Below, piece after piece: positions 44,082 to 53,639 of a stretch of DNA of 64,000 nt. This DNA is from Lachnospiraceae bacterium (lineage in GTDB: Bacteria > Bacillota > Clostridia > Lachnospirales > Lachnospiraceae): assembly GCA_017550535.1 (NCBI GenBank), contig JAFZOS010000040.1, positions 1 to 64,000 on the forward strand. Reading direction: 5' to 3'. How positions within the stretch are numbered: position 1 is the first letter of the stretch; the number at the start of each line of letters is the position of its first letter. A program made the position numbers and the translations under genes. The notes below the pieces were generated by a model. It was not told where the DNA came from and did not search any database. It saw only the letters and a program-made list of their open reading frames with translations.

Positions 44082-44894
44082 ATGACTGATGATCGAAAAA
44101 GGAAAATCATATATCTGATAACGGTGTCATTGCTTTTGGCGCTTTTATCGGGATGCAGCGGCAAGGATGTTGAAACGGGGCTTTCTGCAGAAGATGAGGA
44201 GCTTGTGGCCGAATATGCTGCAGGCCTCCTTTTAAAGAACAGCGCCCGTACAAACGGAGGACTCGGAACCTACGATCCGGCCGAAGCAGCGCCGGCACAG
44301 GAAGAAACAAATGATCCGGCAGCGGACATAGATAAACCATCTGAGGAAGTGCCTGATGCCGTACCCCAGGAGCCTGAGCAGCCTGATACGGATAATGCCG
44401 ATGAAGCAATAAATGAGGTCAGTGAGGTAAAGGATGTATCCGAACCGGTCCTTGCGCCCGGAGGAGACGGCGCTGCGATATGTGAAGCCATAGGCATCAC
44501 AGGCTTTGAAATGACATATTCGGGTTATGAAGTGGCTGATGTATATCCAAAGCCTGACGAAAATGAGCTGTCATTTTCAATGCAGGCATCAGAGGGCAGG
44601 AAGCTGCTGGTCGTACATTTTGATCTTTTAAATCCCGACGCGGCCGACAGGCAGTGCAGCGTTATAGATAACAGCGTCAAGTTCAGGATACTCATAAACG
44701 AAACAGAGAGGATAAACGAGCAGATGACCATTCTGCTTAATGATCTGAAATCCTTCAGCGACACCATTCCGGCCGGGCAGGCGGTCGACACGGTACTTGT
44801 GTTTGAAGTGGATGATGATGTGGCTGCGGATATCGGTTCGCTCTCACTCATAGTGATAAACACGCAGGGAGAATCACAATTCCTGTTAAAGTAA
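44082..44894 (+). CDS. lipoprotein with C-terminal DUF4352-like beta domain
   Basis: A 270-residue lipoprotein. ATG 44082 is preferred since AAGGTGG lies 5 nt upstream; an earlier ATG at 44058 overlaps the kinase stop. The signal peptide ends in lipobox LLSGC. A long Pro/Glu/Asp-rich linker (~50-130) is followed by a beta-rich C-terminal domain (MTYSGYEVADVYPKP ... RKLLVVHFDLLNPDA ... DTVLVFEVDDDV), which resembles the Ig-like DUF4352/telokin-type domains of Firmicutes lipoproteins. It may be an accessory factor for the adjacent kinase; that is inferred from position. A terminator follows. Confidence 0.8.
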   Translation: MTDDRKRKIIYLITVSLLLALLSGCSGKDVETGLSAEDEELVAEYAAGLLLKNSARTNGGLGTYDPAEAAPAQEETNDPAADIDKPSEEVPDAVPQEPEQPDTDNADEAINEVSEVKDVSEPVLAPGGDGAAICEAIGITGFEMTYSGYEVADVYPKPDENELSFSMQASEGRKLLVVHFDLLNPDAADRQCSVIDNSVKFRILINETERINEQMTILLNDLKSFSDTIPAGQAVDTVLVFEVDDDVAADIGSLSLIVINTQGESQFLLK

Positions 44895-44916
44895 CGGCGC
44901 CCCATATACGGAAATG

Positions 44917-44944
44917 AAAAAACAGGCCTATGGTCTGTTTTTTT
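44917..44944 (+). terminator. intrinsic terminator after the kinase-lipoprotein genes
   Basis: ACAGGCC and GGTCTGT form the stem (loop TAT, one G-T pair), extended by an A-run on the left and a seven-T run on the right. Confidence 0.88.
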
Positions 44945-44979
44945 GACCACGGTAAAGAATGCTGAATGCGGGAGGCAAT

Positions 44980-45933
44980 ATGAACAGAGAAGAAGGCCTT
45001 GATCTTATCTTAAGGATCGAAAAAAACATAAACGGTATACTGATAGGCAAGGAGGATGTCGTAAGGCTTACGCTGACAGGCATAATAGCCGGAGGACATA
45101 TACTCATCGAAGATACACCCGGTACCGGGAAGACACTTATGGCAAAGCTGATAGCTGCATCCATAAAGGGTGATTTTTCGAGGATACAGTTTACACCGGA
45201 CCTTCTCCCCGCCGATATAACGGGACTTAATATCTACAACAGGAGCAAATCGGAGTTTGAATTCGTGAGGGGACCGGTATTTACAAACATTCTTCTGGCT
45301 GATGAGATAAACCGGGCAACTCCGCGTACCCAGTCGGCTTTGCTTGAATCCATGGAGGAGCGTCAGGTAACGATAGACGGCAGGACATATACACTTAGTG
45401 AACCGTTTGTTGTGCTTGCCACTGAGAATCCGGTCGAAACCGCCGGCACTTTTCCTCTGCCCGAGGCTCAGCTTGACAGGTTCATAATGCATCTGTCGAT
45501 GGGAAGCTTAAGCCCTGCCGATGAGGTTCTTATGCTTAATACGATAGAGGAGCAGGGTAAAGCAGACGGGGTTACGGCGGTATGTGATCTTGAAGATATT
45601 GTAAAGATAAGAGAGCTGGCACATGAAGTTTATATGCACGATGATCTGAAGGAGTATCTTGTTACCATAGTACAGAAGACAAGGGATAATGTGAAAGTAC
45701 ATATGGGAGTAAGTCCCAGGGGAACGTTATGGCTTATGCGGGCCGCCAGGGCATACGCATTTATAATGGGACGCGATCATGTACTGCCCGATGATATCAA
45801 ATACCTTGCACCGTTTGTATTATCTCACAGGATCATGGCATATACGGGAAGCGACATTGCAACAAAGCGCAGCATAGTAAGTGAAGTGTTAAGTTCCGTA
45901 GAGGTACCTTCAGAGGATTGGAGCAGAAGATGA
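44980..45933 (+). CDS. MoxR-family AAA+ ATPase
   Basis: A 317-residue ATPase. Start ATG 44980 follows GGGAGG; an earlier ATG at 44959 has none. Walker A EDTPGTGKTLMAK (~residue 45), Walker B ILLADEINRATPRTQSALLESMEE, sensor 1 ATENPVE, and the arginine-finger stretch LPEAQLDRF are all present, followed by the lid domain with VSPRGTLWLMRAARAYA. MoxR proteins act with DUF58/vWA partners in maturation or stress of extracellular enzymes and metal-dependent complexes. The stop overlaps the next start (ATGA). Confidence 0.95.
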   Translation: MNREEGLDLILRIEKNINGILIGKEDVVRLTLTGIIAGGHILIEDTPGTGKTLMAKLIAASIKGDFSRIQFTPDLLPADITGLNIYNRSKSEFEFVRGPVFTNILLADEINRATPRTQSALLESMEERQVTIDGRTYTLSEPFVVLATENPVETAGTFPLPEAQLDRFIMHLSMGSLSPADEVLMLNTIEEQGKADGVTAVCDLEDIVKIRELAHEVYMHDDLKEYLVTIVQKTRDNVKVHMGVSPRGTLWLMRAARAYAFIMGRDHVLPDDIKYLAPFVLSHRIMAYTGSDIATKRSIVSEVLSSVEVPSEDWSRR

Positions 45934-47057
45934 AACTGCTTATTGCCCTGTTTATCGGCGCAGCCCTGTATTTTGCCCAGTTGTATCTGTATAAAAGGCT
46001 GTGGGACTCAGGGCTTAAGATAGACATTGACTTTTCAAAGCACATTGTGCGTGAGGGTGAAGATAATGAGCTTATCGAAACGATATGCAATGAAAAGCTT
46101 CTGCCTCTTCCCGTCGTTCAGGTCAAGTTTGCGATAACAAGGACTTTTCTGTTTTTAAAACAGGATAATTCCTCGGTCACCGACCTGTATTACAGGAATG
46201 ATCATTATTCCCTGTTGCCGTATCGGAAGATCACCCGTACCTATGCCTTTAAATGCACAAAGCGGGGATATTACAGGTTATGCGGTATGGATGTCGTGTG
46301 CAGGGATCTGTTCCTTAAGGGCATGATGCTTAAGACCTTTGATCATGAGGCGGCAGTATGTGTGCTGCCGGGAAGGGTAAAACCCGATGATATCCCCCTT
46401 GCCGCAAGAGATCTTACGGGCAGTATAACCGACAGGATGCGGCGGGACGAGGATCCGTTTGAATTTACGGGAATAAGGGAATACCAGCCCTACGATCCGG
46501 TTAACAGGATAAACTGGAAAGCCAGTGCGGCATCGGGCGAACTAAGGGTCAACAAGTTTGATACGACCTTCATGCGTAAGGTCACCCTGTGCCTTAATGC
46601 CGAATGCCATATAAAATGGCATGAAGATGTATTCCTTGAGGAAGAGATAAGGATAGCGGCATCACTGGCGGACGGGTTTATTAAGCAGCATATCCCGGTC
46701 GCGCTTATGACAAACGGAAAGGACATTGAAAACGGGACCGTTATCGGGATAGAAGCGGGCGCCGATCCCGGACATCTTAGGGATATTGAGATACAGCTTG
46801 CAAGGCTTGTTGCCGGTGACGATCTGCCGGAGTTTGCTCCAATGCTTTTAGACCTTGTAAATAAGAACCGTTATGGCGATACCGAGTATCTGATCATTTC
46901 AAATTACAGGAAGCGTGATCTTTCTGATGCATACGGCTCCCTTAAGAATGCCGGTGTGAAAGTTTCATGGATAATACCCGAATACAGTACGGTTACCCCG
47001 AAGCTAACGGCTGCGGGGGATAAGAGCATAATAAAATGGACGGTGACCAATGCTTAG
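45930..47057 (+). CDS. DUF58-family membrane-anchored protein
   Basis: A 375-residue protein from ATG 45930, overlapping the moxR stop as ATGA. One N-terminal helix (~2-22) is followed by a beta-rich segment, then the DUF58 signature FTGIREYQPYDPVNRINWKA (~residue 175-195) and SGELRVNKFDT. A vWA-like C-terminal fold is likely (CLNAECHIKW, IISNYRKRDL). DUF58 genes travel with moxR as predicted chaperone-partner pairs. The stop overlaps the next start by 8 bp, so the three genes form one translationally coupled operon. Confidence 0.92.
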   Translation: MKLLIALFIGAALYFAQLYLYKRLWDSGLKIDIDFSKHIVREGEDNELIETICNEKLLPLPVVQVKFAITRTFLFLKQDNSSVTDLYYRNDHYSLLPYRKITRTYAFKCTKRGYYRLCGMDVVCRDLFLKGMMLKTFDHEAAVCVLPGRVKPDDIPLAARDLTGSITDRMRRDEDPFEFTGIREYQPYDPVNRINWKASAASGELRVNKFDTTFMRKVTLCLNAECHIKWHEDVFLEEEIRIAASLADGFIKQHIPVALMTNGKDIENGTVIGIEAGADPGHLRDIEIQLARLVAGDDLPEFAPMLLDLVNKNRYGDTEYLIISNYRKRDLSDAYGSLKNAGVKVSWIIPEYSTVTPKLTAAGDKSIIKWTVTNA

Positions 47058-48252
47058 CAGAAGATATAAGCTTTGCTCGGAATGGCTGAATAACTTAATG
47101 ATAATGCTGCTGTTTATTACAGGCTTTGAATACCTGCACTTTGTAACGGGTTTAAGGTCTTCGGTATATTTTTATGCCGCTGCGGCAGTACTTGTATCTG
47201 CTTCATATCTGCAGCGGGTGTATATAAGCAGGCTGCCGGTTTATCTCATTGTGCATCTTGCCTGTGCGGCGGCGGTAATACTTATTCCCTTTGTCATATA
47301 CCATAAGATAATGCTCATTGTTGTCGCGTTTGTACTGGCTGCTTCCGATCTTGCGTTCTGGACAGGCGGAGAAGTAAGGAGCTTTCTGCCGGTGCATCCT
47401 GTGCTTTCGCTCGGCTTTGCCTGTGTGTTTGCTTATGCATCGCTTAAGGGCGCAGTCGGGCTGGAGCGGCTTTCCTATGTGAGCGGGATCCTGTTCTTAA
47501 GCTTCTGTTTCTTAAGGATCTATCTTGATAACGGTATACGTTATGCAAAAAATGCGCGCTCTGATGACAGCGGGAGCGTTGATGATATGCTGAGACGAAA
47601 TACAAGGCTTGTTATACTGCTTGTCATCTGTTTTACAGCAGGGATGTTCCTGTTTCAGTCAAAAGCGATGACAGATGCCCTATCAAGGGCTGTAAGGGCT
47701 GTTTTTGGCCTTATTGGAAGGCTTTTGACTTTTCTTATTTCACTGCTTCCGAAAGGAACGGCCGGAGCCGCTGAGGAAGTGGCACAGCGACAACCGGGAC
47801 TGCCGCTTGAATACGGTACAGTTCCCGAGTGGGTACTGATCGCATTTATGGCCCTTGAAAAGGTGATCTCTGTTTTCGTGGCGGTCCTTATCGTATATCT
47901 CGTGCTTAAACTTATCGTAAGGTTTTTTATAACATATTTTTACAGATACGGTTATGATGCGGCGGGCGTTGACTGTGGCGACCATACGGAAAAGCGTGAG
48001 TGGATAGTCGGCAAAACAGCACTGAAGCGGCACGGGAGTCGTCTGTTTCCCGCAACTTACCGTGAAAAGGTAAGGCGCAGGTACAAAAAAGAAGTGATGC
48101 GTCTTAAGCGCAGCGGTTATCCATTAACCATAAGCCACACGCCTGCGGAACGGCTTTCGGACATTGAACTTAATCATCCGGATATCATGGATGATCATTT
48201 TGTCGAATTGTCCCATGAATACGAAAATGTCAGGTACACTGACATGATATGA
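47050..48252 (+). CDS. multi-helix membrane protein of the moxR operon, transglutaminase domain absent
   Basis: A 400-residue protein overlapping the DUF58 gene by 8 bp. About six N-terminal helices (~15-180), another pair (~190-240), and one at ~285-305; the last ~95 residues are cytosolic and basic. The C-terminal end (SGYPLTISHTPAERLSDIEL ... YENVRYTDM) resembles the tail after the transglutaminase domain in the usual third gene of moxR-DUF58 operons, but no Cys-His-Asp transglutaminase core is present. Function unknown; presumed membrane partner of the MoxR/DUF58 pair. Confidence 0.78.
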   Translation: MLSRRYKLCSEWLNNLMIMLLFITGFEYLHFVTGLRSSVYFYAAAAVLVSASYLQRVYISRLPVYLIVHLACAAAVILIPFVIYHKIMLIVVAFVLAASDLAFWTGGEVRSFLPVHPVLSLGFACVFAYASLKGAVGLERLSYVSGILFLSFCFLRIYLDNGIRYAKNARSDDSGSVDDMLRRNTRLVILLVICFTAGMFLFQSKAMTDALSRAVRAVFGLIGRLLTFLISLLPKGTAGAAEEVAQRQPGLPLEYGTVPEWVLIAFMALEKVISVFVAVLIVYLVLKLIVRFFITYFYRYGYDAAGVDCGDHTEKREWIVGKTALKRHGSRLFPATYREKVRRRYKKEVMRLKRSGYPLTISHTPAERLSDIELNHPDIMDDHFVELSHEYENVRYTDMI

Positions 48253-48401
48253 GGATAAATTGACAAAATATACAGAATATTTACAGGATTTTTTGCATTT
48301 TTGTGTATTTTTGTGATAAGATATGTTATACTAAGTTAAGGCATCTGCGGTCTGCCGTATAACGGTATTCCCAAGTGTCAATACATTGATGAGGTGATGT
48401 T

Positions 48402-49295
48402 ATGGATACTAAGATATTGCTGGAAAACGGTACAAATGAGCTGGAAATACTTGAATTTAAGCTCGGCGACAATTCGTACGGTATAAATGTTGCCAAGATA
48501 AACGAGATAATACCTTATCAGGCGGTTACGCCGGTACCCAATTCGCATCCGAGCATCGAAGGGATATTTATGCCGCGTGAAACTATGATCACGGCCATCG
48601 ATCTAAGGAATGCGCTGCAGCTTGGTGAATCCAAGCCGGAGGGACTTTTCATCATCACCAATTTCAATAAACTGGATGTGGCATTTCATGTTGACAAGGT
48701 TGTTGGTATAAACAGGTTTTCATGGAAGCAGATAATCAAGCCCGATGCCACGATCAATAACGAGCAGGACGGTATTTCAACGGGCGTTATTAAGATGGAT
48801 GGAAGGCTTGTGATCATCCTTGATTTCGAGAAGATAGTTACCGACATCTCACCCGAGACAGGACTTAAGGTTGCCGAGATCGACGCACTGGGAGCCAGGG
48901 AAAGGAGCGAAACGCCTATAGTTATCGCTGAGGATTCGCACCTTCTTAACAAGCTTATAAGCGATGCGTTAAATAAGGCCGGATACGTAAACCAGAAGCG
49001 TACGGAGGATGGCCTTGCGGCTTGGAATTACATCAACGAATGCCTGAACGAAGGTACGCTTGATGAGAAGGTTGCCTGTGTGATCACCGATATCGAAATG
49101 CCTCAGATGGACGGACATCGCCTTACCAAGCTCATCAAATCGGATGACAGGCTTAAGCATATACCCGTAGTTATCTTCTCATCTCTCGTAAATGAGGAGA
49201 TGAGGCGTAAGGGTGAGGCGCTCGGTGCCGATGCTCAGTTGAGCAAACCTGAGATCGGACTTCTTGTACAGGAGATCGATAAGCTTCTCGCATGA
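48402..49295 (+). CDS. cheV: CheV-like chemotaxis coupling protein (CheW + receiver)
   Basis: A 297-residue cytosolic protein. Residues ~12-155 form a CheW domain (FKLGDNSYGINVAKINEII, PNSHPSIEGIFMPR, VTDISPETG); residues ~170-297 are a receiver domain with PIVIAEDSHLL, the phospho-acceptor aspartate in CVITDIEMPQMDG, and the lysine in LSKPE. It couples receptors to the CheA kinase and tunes adaptation by phosphorylation; the two chemoreceptors in this window are possible clients. ATG 48402 follows GAGGTG. A TATACT -10 lies at 48326-48331. It is followed by a strong terminator. Confidence 0.93.
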   Translation: MDTKILLENGTNELEILEFKLGDNSYGINVAKINEIIPYQAVTPVPNSHPSIEGIFMPRETMITAIDLRNALQLGESKPEGLFIITNFNKLDVAFHVDKVVGINRFSWKQIIKPDATINNEQDGISTGVIKMDGRLVIILDFEKIVTDISPETGLKVAEIDALGARERSETPIVIAEDSHLLNKLISDALNKAGYVNQKRTEDGLAAWNYINECLNEGTLDEKVACVITDIEMPQMDGHRLTKLIKSDDRLKHIPVVIFSSLVNEEMRRKGEALGADAQLSKPEIGLLVQEIDKLLA

Positions 49296-49319
49296 TCATG
49301 GCTTTTTATGAATGCATTG

Positions 49320-49355
49320 ATAAGGAGGACTTCATTTGAGGTTCTCCTTATTTTT
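49320..49355 (+). terminator. intrinsic terminator of cheV
   Basis: A 13-bp stem (ATAAGGAGGACT with AGGTTCTCCTTAT, including G-T pairs) is followed by TTTTT. Confidence 0.88.
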
Positions 49356-49366
49356 GTCTGCTAAGA

Positions 49367-49395
49367 TTGTTAATGTGCACAAATTATGATAAACT
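49367..49395 (+). promoter_or_regulatory. promoter of the acidic repeat protein gene
   Basis: TTGTTA at 49367-49372 and TAAACT at 49390-49395 with 17-nt spacing lie about 40 bp before ATG 49437. Confidence 0.6.
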
Positions 49396-49436
49396 ACTAA
49401 TTTGGAAGATAATGTTCATACTTACAGGAGAAACCC

Positions 49437-52250
49437 ATGAGTGACATAGATGATGTCCTTAAAGAGGATGATCAGATAAAACTCGATGATATCGATCTGC
49501 CGGATATTGATCTGCCGGATCTTGATATTCCCGATATGGAAGTACCGGAAACGGAAGTACCGGAAACGGAAGTACCGGAAACGGAAGTACCGGACATCGA
49601 GCTGCCGGAAGCAGAGGTACCGGAAATGCCCGTGGAGGAAATCCCCGCGATCGAGGAGCCCGTGGCTGAAGCACCGGAAACAGAAGTACCGGAAACGGAA
49701 GTACCGGACATCGAGCTGCCGGAAGCAGAGATACCTGAAATGCCTGTGGAGGAAATCCCTGCGATCGAGGAACCCATGGCTGAAGCACCGGAAACAGAAG
49801 TACCGGAAACGGAAGTACCGGAACCGGAAGTGCTGGACATCGAACTGCCGGAAGCAGAGGTATCGGAAATGCCCGTGGAGGAAATCCCCGAGATTGCGGA
49901 AACAGAAGTACCTGCAACGGATGAGTCCGAACCTGAGATGCCGCAGCCGGAGGTTTCAGATCTTGAGATTCCGGATATCGAGATACCGGATGAGGAGACT
50001 GCCAGGGTTGTTATCGCCGAAGCCGAAGCTTCAGATACAGCCGTACCTGAAGAAGAGGTTCCGGGTCTTGACGATCTTAATATAGAATTTATAAAGACCG
50101 AATCCGCAGATACCGAAGAACTCGAAAAGAGCCTTGAGAATATCACGAGTTCCGCGGATCTTGTAGCCCATGATGATAATTCAATAATAGATAAGGTGCT
50201 GCTGTCAAAGCCCGAGGAGCCCCATGATGACGATATGATGTCCGAGGCCGAGATGGATGCGCTTTTGGCTGCTTTTGATAAAAAAGAGGAACGTAAGCGC
50301 GAGAAGGCTGAGGAGGCCGAGATTGAGGCGATCTTTGACAGGATGAAGGATGACGATGTCAAGGCTGCCATTAATGATACACTGTCCGAGGTTACACCGG
50401 TACAGATAGATGAAACAATTTCATCTTCTGAAGCAGCGCCGGCAGATGCACAGCCTGTCGAAGAAACACCGGCTGATACAGAATCTGAGGAAGAAGCACC
50501 ATCCGATGTACAACCTGCTGAGGAAGCATTGTCCGAAGAGCAGATCCTTAATGAGATCCTTTCGGATGAGTCCCTGTTTACCGAGCCTTCAACCGAGGAA
50601 CCGTTACTTACCGAGCCGGTTGCCGACGAACCGGTAATGGAAGAGCCTGTGCTCACCGAGCCTCTTCCGGATGAACCGGTAGCGGAAGAGCCAATGCTTA
50701 CGGAACCGTTACCTGAGGAACCGGATATTCCCGGGGATGTGGAAGACTTATTAAAAGATATTGAAACGGCAGAACCGGAAGATGGATCCGAAATTGCGGA
50801 TGACCAGATGATGAGCGAGGAGCAGGTTGATGAGCTGCTTAAATCCATCGAGGAGATGGGTGATCCGACGAGCGGTTCGGTGCCGGAAGAATCGGAACTT
50901 AGCGATATAATCGCCGAATCCGATGATGCGGATATAGCTGAGATAGGTGAACTCCTCGATAAAAACGATAACTTTGAGGCTGTGGATCCTTCGATTACGG
51001 AGGATGACAGTTCATATGATATCCCCATGCCCGGCCTTGATAATATGTCGTCGGAAGAAGAGGAAGCCCCCGAATTAAGCCCAAAAGAGAAAAAACGCCT
51101 TGAAAAGCAGGCTAAAAAGGAACAGAAGAAGCGGGAAAAGGAAGAAAAGAAGAAACGTAAGGCGGGAATCGAACCTATCCCGGCCGCCGATCCGACAGGT
51201 GAATTCGCCATCCCGTCCGATGATGAATCTTTTGAGGCCGAAATGGATGAAGCCCTTGCCGGGATGGAATTTACCGATGTTCCCGACGAGTATGACGGAG
51301 TGGATCTTGAAGTTGTTGAAAAGGGAGACGAGGCTTCTTCGAGAAAGAAAAAGAACGGGTTCTTTGCAAAGCTTGCAAGGGCCTTAACGGAGCCGGTTGA
51401 CGGCGAGGATGAGGAAAACCTTGAGGACCTTACCGCGGGAGTGTTCGCCGAGGAAACTGCCAAGGATATAGCCAAGGCAGGAGCCGAGGATAACGAGCAG
51501 ATCCTTAAGGAGATGGAGGACGAGGAACCCGAAGAAGGTAAGGGCAAGAAGGGCAAGAAAGGCAAAAAGGAAAAGAAAGAGAAAAAAGCAAAAGAGAAGA
51601 AGCCCAAAAAGGAGAAGCAAAGGGATAAAGAGCTGTTCAAGATGCCTAAGCTTCCCAAGAAGAGGGTTGCTCTTATAATGCTTTGTACTTTATCGCTCGG
51701 CGTACTTATAGGGGTCGCATCAATGGTACTGCCGTATTACACGGATGTAAAGGACGCCCGTGCCGCTTTTGAAGGCGGTGATTATCAGTCGACATTCATG
51801 TCGCTTACCGGACATAAGTTAAATGCCGAGCAGCAGGAGCTTTACAACAAGAACCTTATATTGTACAAGCTACAGCAGAAGCTTAAATCATACAGGAATT
51901 ATTTGAGGCTCGGCATGATGCCGGATGCACTTAATTCGCTGGTACAGGGCATAAAGGATGTTGATGAGCTAAAGGACAGTGCCGCGGAATATGGGATCAC
52001 GGATCAGTTTGATGCATATGCCGGCGAGATCACATATGAACTCGACAATACCTTCGGGGTATCGGCAGATCAGGCGCGCAGCTGGCTGGAGCTTGAAGAC
52101 AGCAGGGAATATACGCGTGCACTGTATGAGCATATCGATCCTAAGGGGACTTCCGTAACGGCTCCTGCAGGAGAAGTTACGCCGGCTCCGGTCACGGATC
52201 TTAATAATTCGGTTATTGAGGGTGAAGAGTCCGAGTTTGTAAGCGATTAA
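49437..52250 (+). CDS. large acidic repetitive membrane protein, function unknown
   Basis: A 937-residue protein. Residues ~15-180 are repeats rich in Val-Pro-Glu (EVPETEVPE, IELPEAEVPEMPVEEIP), with a 38-residue unit present nearly three times (114-bp DNA repeats, 49560-49920). Residues ~180-560 stay strongly acidic with scattered DDQMMSEEQVDELL-like motifs. Then comes a very basic Lys/Glu block (KKGKKEKKEKKAKEKK, ~705-735), one membrane helix (~743-765) and a ~170-residue helical C-terminal domain outside (or inside) the cell. No signal peptide is present, so the acidic N-terminus is probably cytosolic. I do not recognise the family. GGAG precedes ATG 49437. Confidence 0.82.
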   Translation: MSDIDDVLKEDDQIKLDDIDLPDIDLPDLDIPDMEVPETEVPETEVPETEVPDIELPEAEVPEMPVEEIPAIEEPVAEAPETEVPETEVPDIELPEAEIPEMPVEEIPAIEEPMAEAPETEVPETEVPEPEVLDIELPEAEVSEMPVEEIPEIAETEVPATDESEPEMPQPEVSDLEIPDIEIPDEETARVVIAEAEASDTAVPEEEVPGLDDLNIEFIKTESADTEELEKSLENITSSADLVAHDDNSIIDKVLLSKPEEPHDDDMMSEAEMDALLAAFDKKEERKREKAEEAEIEAIFDRMKDDDVKAAINDTLSEVTPVQIDETISSSEAAPADAQPVEETPADTESEEEAPSDVQPAEEALSEEQILNEILSDESLFTEPSTEEPLLTEPVADEPVMEEPVLTEPLPDEPVAEEPMLTEPLPEEPDIPGDVEDLLKDIETAEPEDGSEIADDQMMSEEQVDELLKSIEEMGDPTSGSVPEESELSDIIAESDDADIAEIGELLDKNDNFEAVDPSITEDDSSYDIPMPGLDNMSSEEEEAPELSPKEKKRLEKQAKKEQKKREKEEKKKRKAGIEPIPAADPTGEFAIPSDDESFEAEMDEALAGMEFTDVPDEYDGVDLEVVEKGDEASSRKKKNGFFAKLARALTEPVDGEDEENLEDLTAGVFAEETAKDIAKAGAEDNEQILKEMEDEEPEEGKGKKGKKGKKEKKEKKAKEKKPKKEKQRDKELFKMPKLPKKRVALIMLCTLSLGVLIGVASMVLPYYTDVKDARAAFEGGDYQSTFMSLTGHKLNAEQQELYNKNLILYKLQQKLKSYRNYLRLGMMPDALNSLVQGIKDVDELKDSAAEYGITDQFDAYAGEITYELDNTFGVSADQARSWLELEDSREYTRALYEHIDPKGTSVTAPAGEVTPAPVTDLNNSVIEGEESEFVSD

Positions 52251-52269
52251 ACCTGCTTTAGGAGAAATA

Positions 52270-52872
52270 ATGGTAGCAGTTATAGATTATGATGCGGGAA
52301 ATATAAAAAGTGTTGAAAAAGCGGTACAGTATCTTGGCTATGATGTCACGGTTACAAGGGACAGGGATGAGATACTTAAAAGCGACAGGGTGATCCTGCC
52401 GGGAGTCGGAGCTTTCGGTGCCGCTATGGACAGGATAAGGGGTTATGGCCTTGAGTCTGTCATAAATGAGGTGGTATACAAGGGAACACCGTTCCTTGGG
52501 ATATGCCTCGGGCTGCAGCTTTTATTTGAAAGGAGCGAGGAGGCGCCCGGAGTGAAAGGATTGTCGCTTTTAAAAGGCGAGATACTTAAGATCCCGACAG
52601 GTGAATATGTAAAGATCCCTCACATGGGCTGGAATTCCCTTAAGCTTAAGAACGACGGCAGGCTGTTTAAAGGTGTGGATGACGGGGCTTTTGTGTATTT
52701 CGTACATTCGTATTATCTTAAGGCTGATGATGATGACATAGTTAAGGCTGAAACTTATTACAACACCTGCATACATGCTTCGGTAGAGAAGGATAACGTA
52801 TACGCCTGTCAGTTCCATCCCGAAAAGAGTTCGGATGTCGGACTTAAGATGCTTAAGAATTTCCTGGAGTAA
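52270..52872 (+). CDS. hisH: imidazole glycerol phosphate synthase glutaminase subunit
   Basis: A 200-residue class I glutamine amidotransferase supplying ammonia to HisF in histidine synthesis. Visible: [12 protein letters not shown] start, oxyanion region [10 protein letters not shown], nucleophile Cys79 in GICLGLQ, and His183/Glu185 in CQFHPEKS completing the triad. AGGAG precedes ATG 52270. hisF follows 5 bp later and encodes the partner subunit. The other his genes are not in the window. Confidence 0.97.
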   Translation: MVAVIDYDAGNIKSVEKAVQYLGYDVTVTRDRDEILKSDRVILPGVGAFGAAMDRIRGYGLESVINEVVYKGTPFLGICLGLQLLFERSEEAPGVKGLSLLKGEILKIPTGEYVKIPHMGWNSLKLKNDGRLFKGVDDGAFVYFVHSYYLKADDDDIVKAETYYNTCIHASVEKDNVYACQFHPEKSSDVGLKMLKNFLE

Positions 52873-52877
52873 ACCAT

Positions 52878-53639
52878 ATGTACACAAAACGCATAATCCC
52901 CTGCCTGGATGTTAACAACGGAAGGGTGGTAAAGGGAACCAATTTCATAAACCTTAAGGATGCAGGGGATCCCATTGAGGTAAGCAGGCTGTATGATAAG
53001 GCCGGCGCCGACGAGCTGGTATTCCTGGATATCACGGCATCTTCCGATGCGAGGGATATAAAGGCCGAACTTGTAAGAAAGATAGCCGAGACGATCTTCA
53101 TACCGTTTACAGTAGGCGGCGGCATACGTTCGGTGGATGATTTTAAGATGATACTGCGCGAGGGTGCCGATAAGGTGGCGGTCAATTCGGCTGCGATAAT
53201 GGATCCCGAGCTTATTTCGAGGGCTGCCGATAAATTCGGGAGCCAGTGTGTGGTAGTTGCCATAGATGCAAAGCGCCGTGAAGACGGCAGCGGATGGAAT
53301 ATATTTAAAAACGGCGGCCGTGTCGATATGGGGATCGATGCGATCGAGTGGGCAATGAAAGCATGTTCGCTTGGCGCGGGTGAGATCCTGCTTACGAGCA
53401 TGGATTGTGACGGGACAAAAGCAGGCTATGATATAGAGCTGACAAAGCTTGTTTCCGAAAATGTTGATATACCCGTTATCGCATCAGGCGGCGCGGGAAA
53501 TAAAGAGCATTTTCTTGAAGCTCTGACTGACGGTATGGCGGATGCTGCACTGGCAGCCTCCCTGTTCCATTACAAGGAGCTTGAGATAAAGGAACTTAAG
53601 GAATATTTAAGGGAAAAGGGAGTTCCCGTGAGGTTGTGA
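52878..53639 (+). CDS. hisF: imidazole glycerol phosphate synthase cyclase subunit
   Basis: A 253-residue TIM barrel that uses ammonia from HisH to form imidazole glycerol phosphate and AICAR. The start [20 protein letters not shown] contains catalytic Asp11; VVVAIDAKR contains catalytic Asp130; phosphate-binding GGGIRSVDD and [10 protein letters not shown] are present. Length is standard. Its stop overlaps the start of ung (TGATG). Confidence 0.97.
   Translation: MYTKRIIPCLDVNNGRVVKGTNFINLKDAGDPIEVSRLYDKAGADELVFLDITASSDARDIKAELVRKIAETIFIPFTVGGGIRSVDDFKMILREGADKVAVNSAAIMDPELISRAADKFGSQCVVVAIDAKRREDGSGWNIFKNGGRVDMGIDAIEWAMKACSLGAGEILLTSMDCDGTKAGYDIELTKLVSENVDIPVIASGGAGNKEHFLEALTDGMADAALAASLFHYKELEIKELKEYLREKGVPVRL

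Noticed and set aside
49560..49920. CRISPR-like repeats
   Set aside because: The repeats are contiguous and coding, without unique spacers; no cas genes.
49472..51658. 728-residue serine-rich open frame on the minus strand
   Set aside because: It is the mirror of the Glu/Pro-rich codons (GAA, GAG, CCG) of the acidic protein on the + strand; low-complexity composition, no ribosome site, no recognisable domain.
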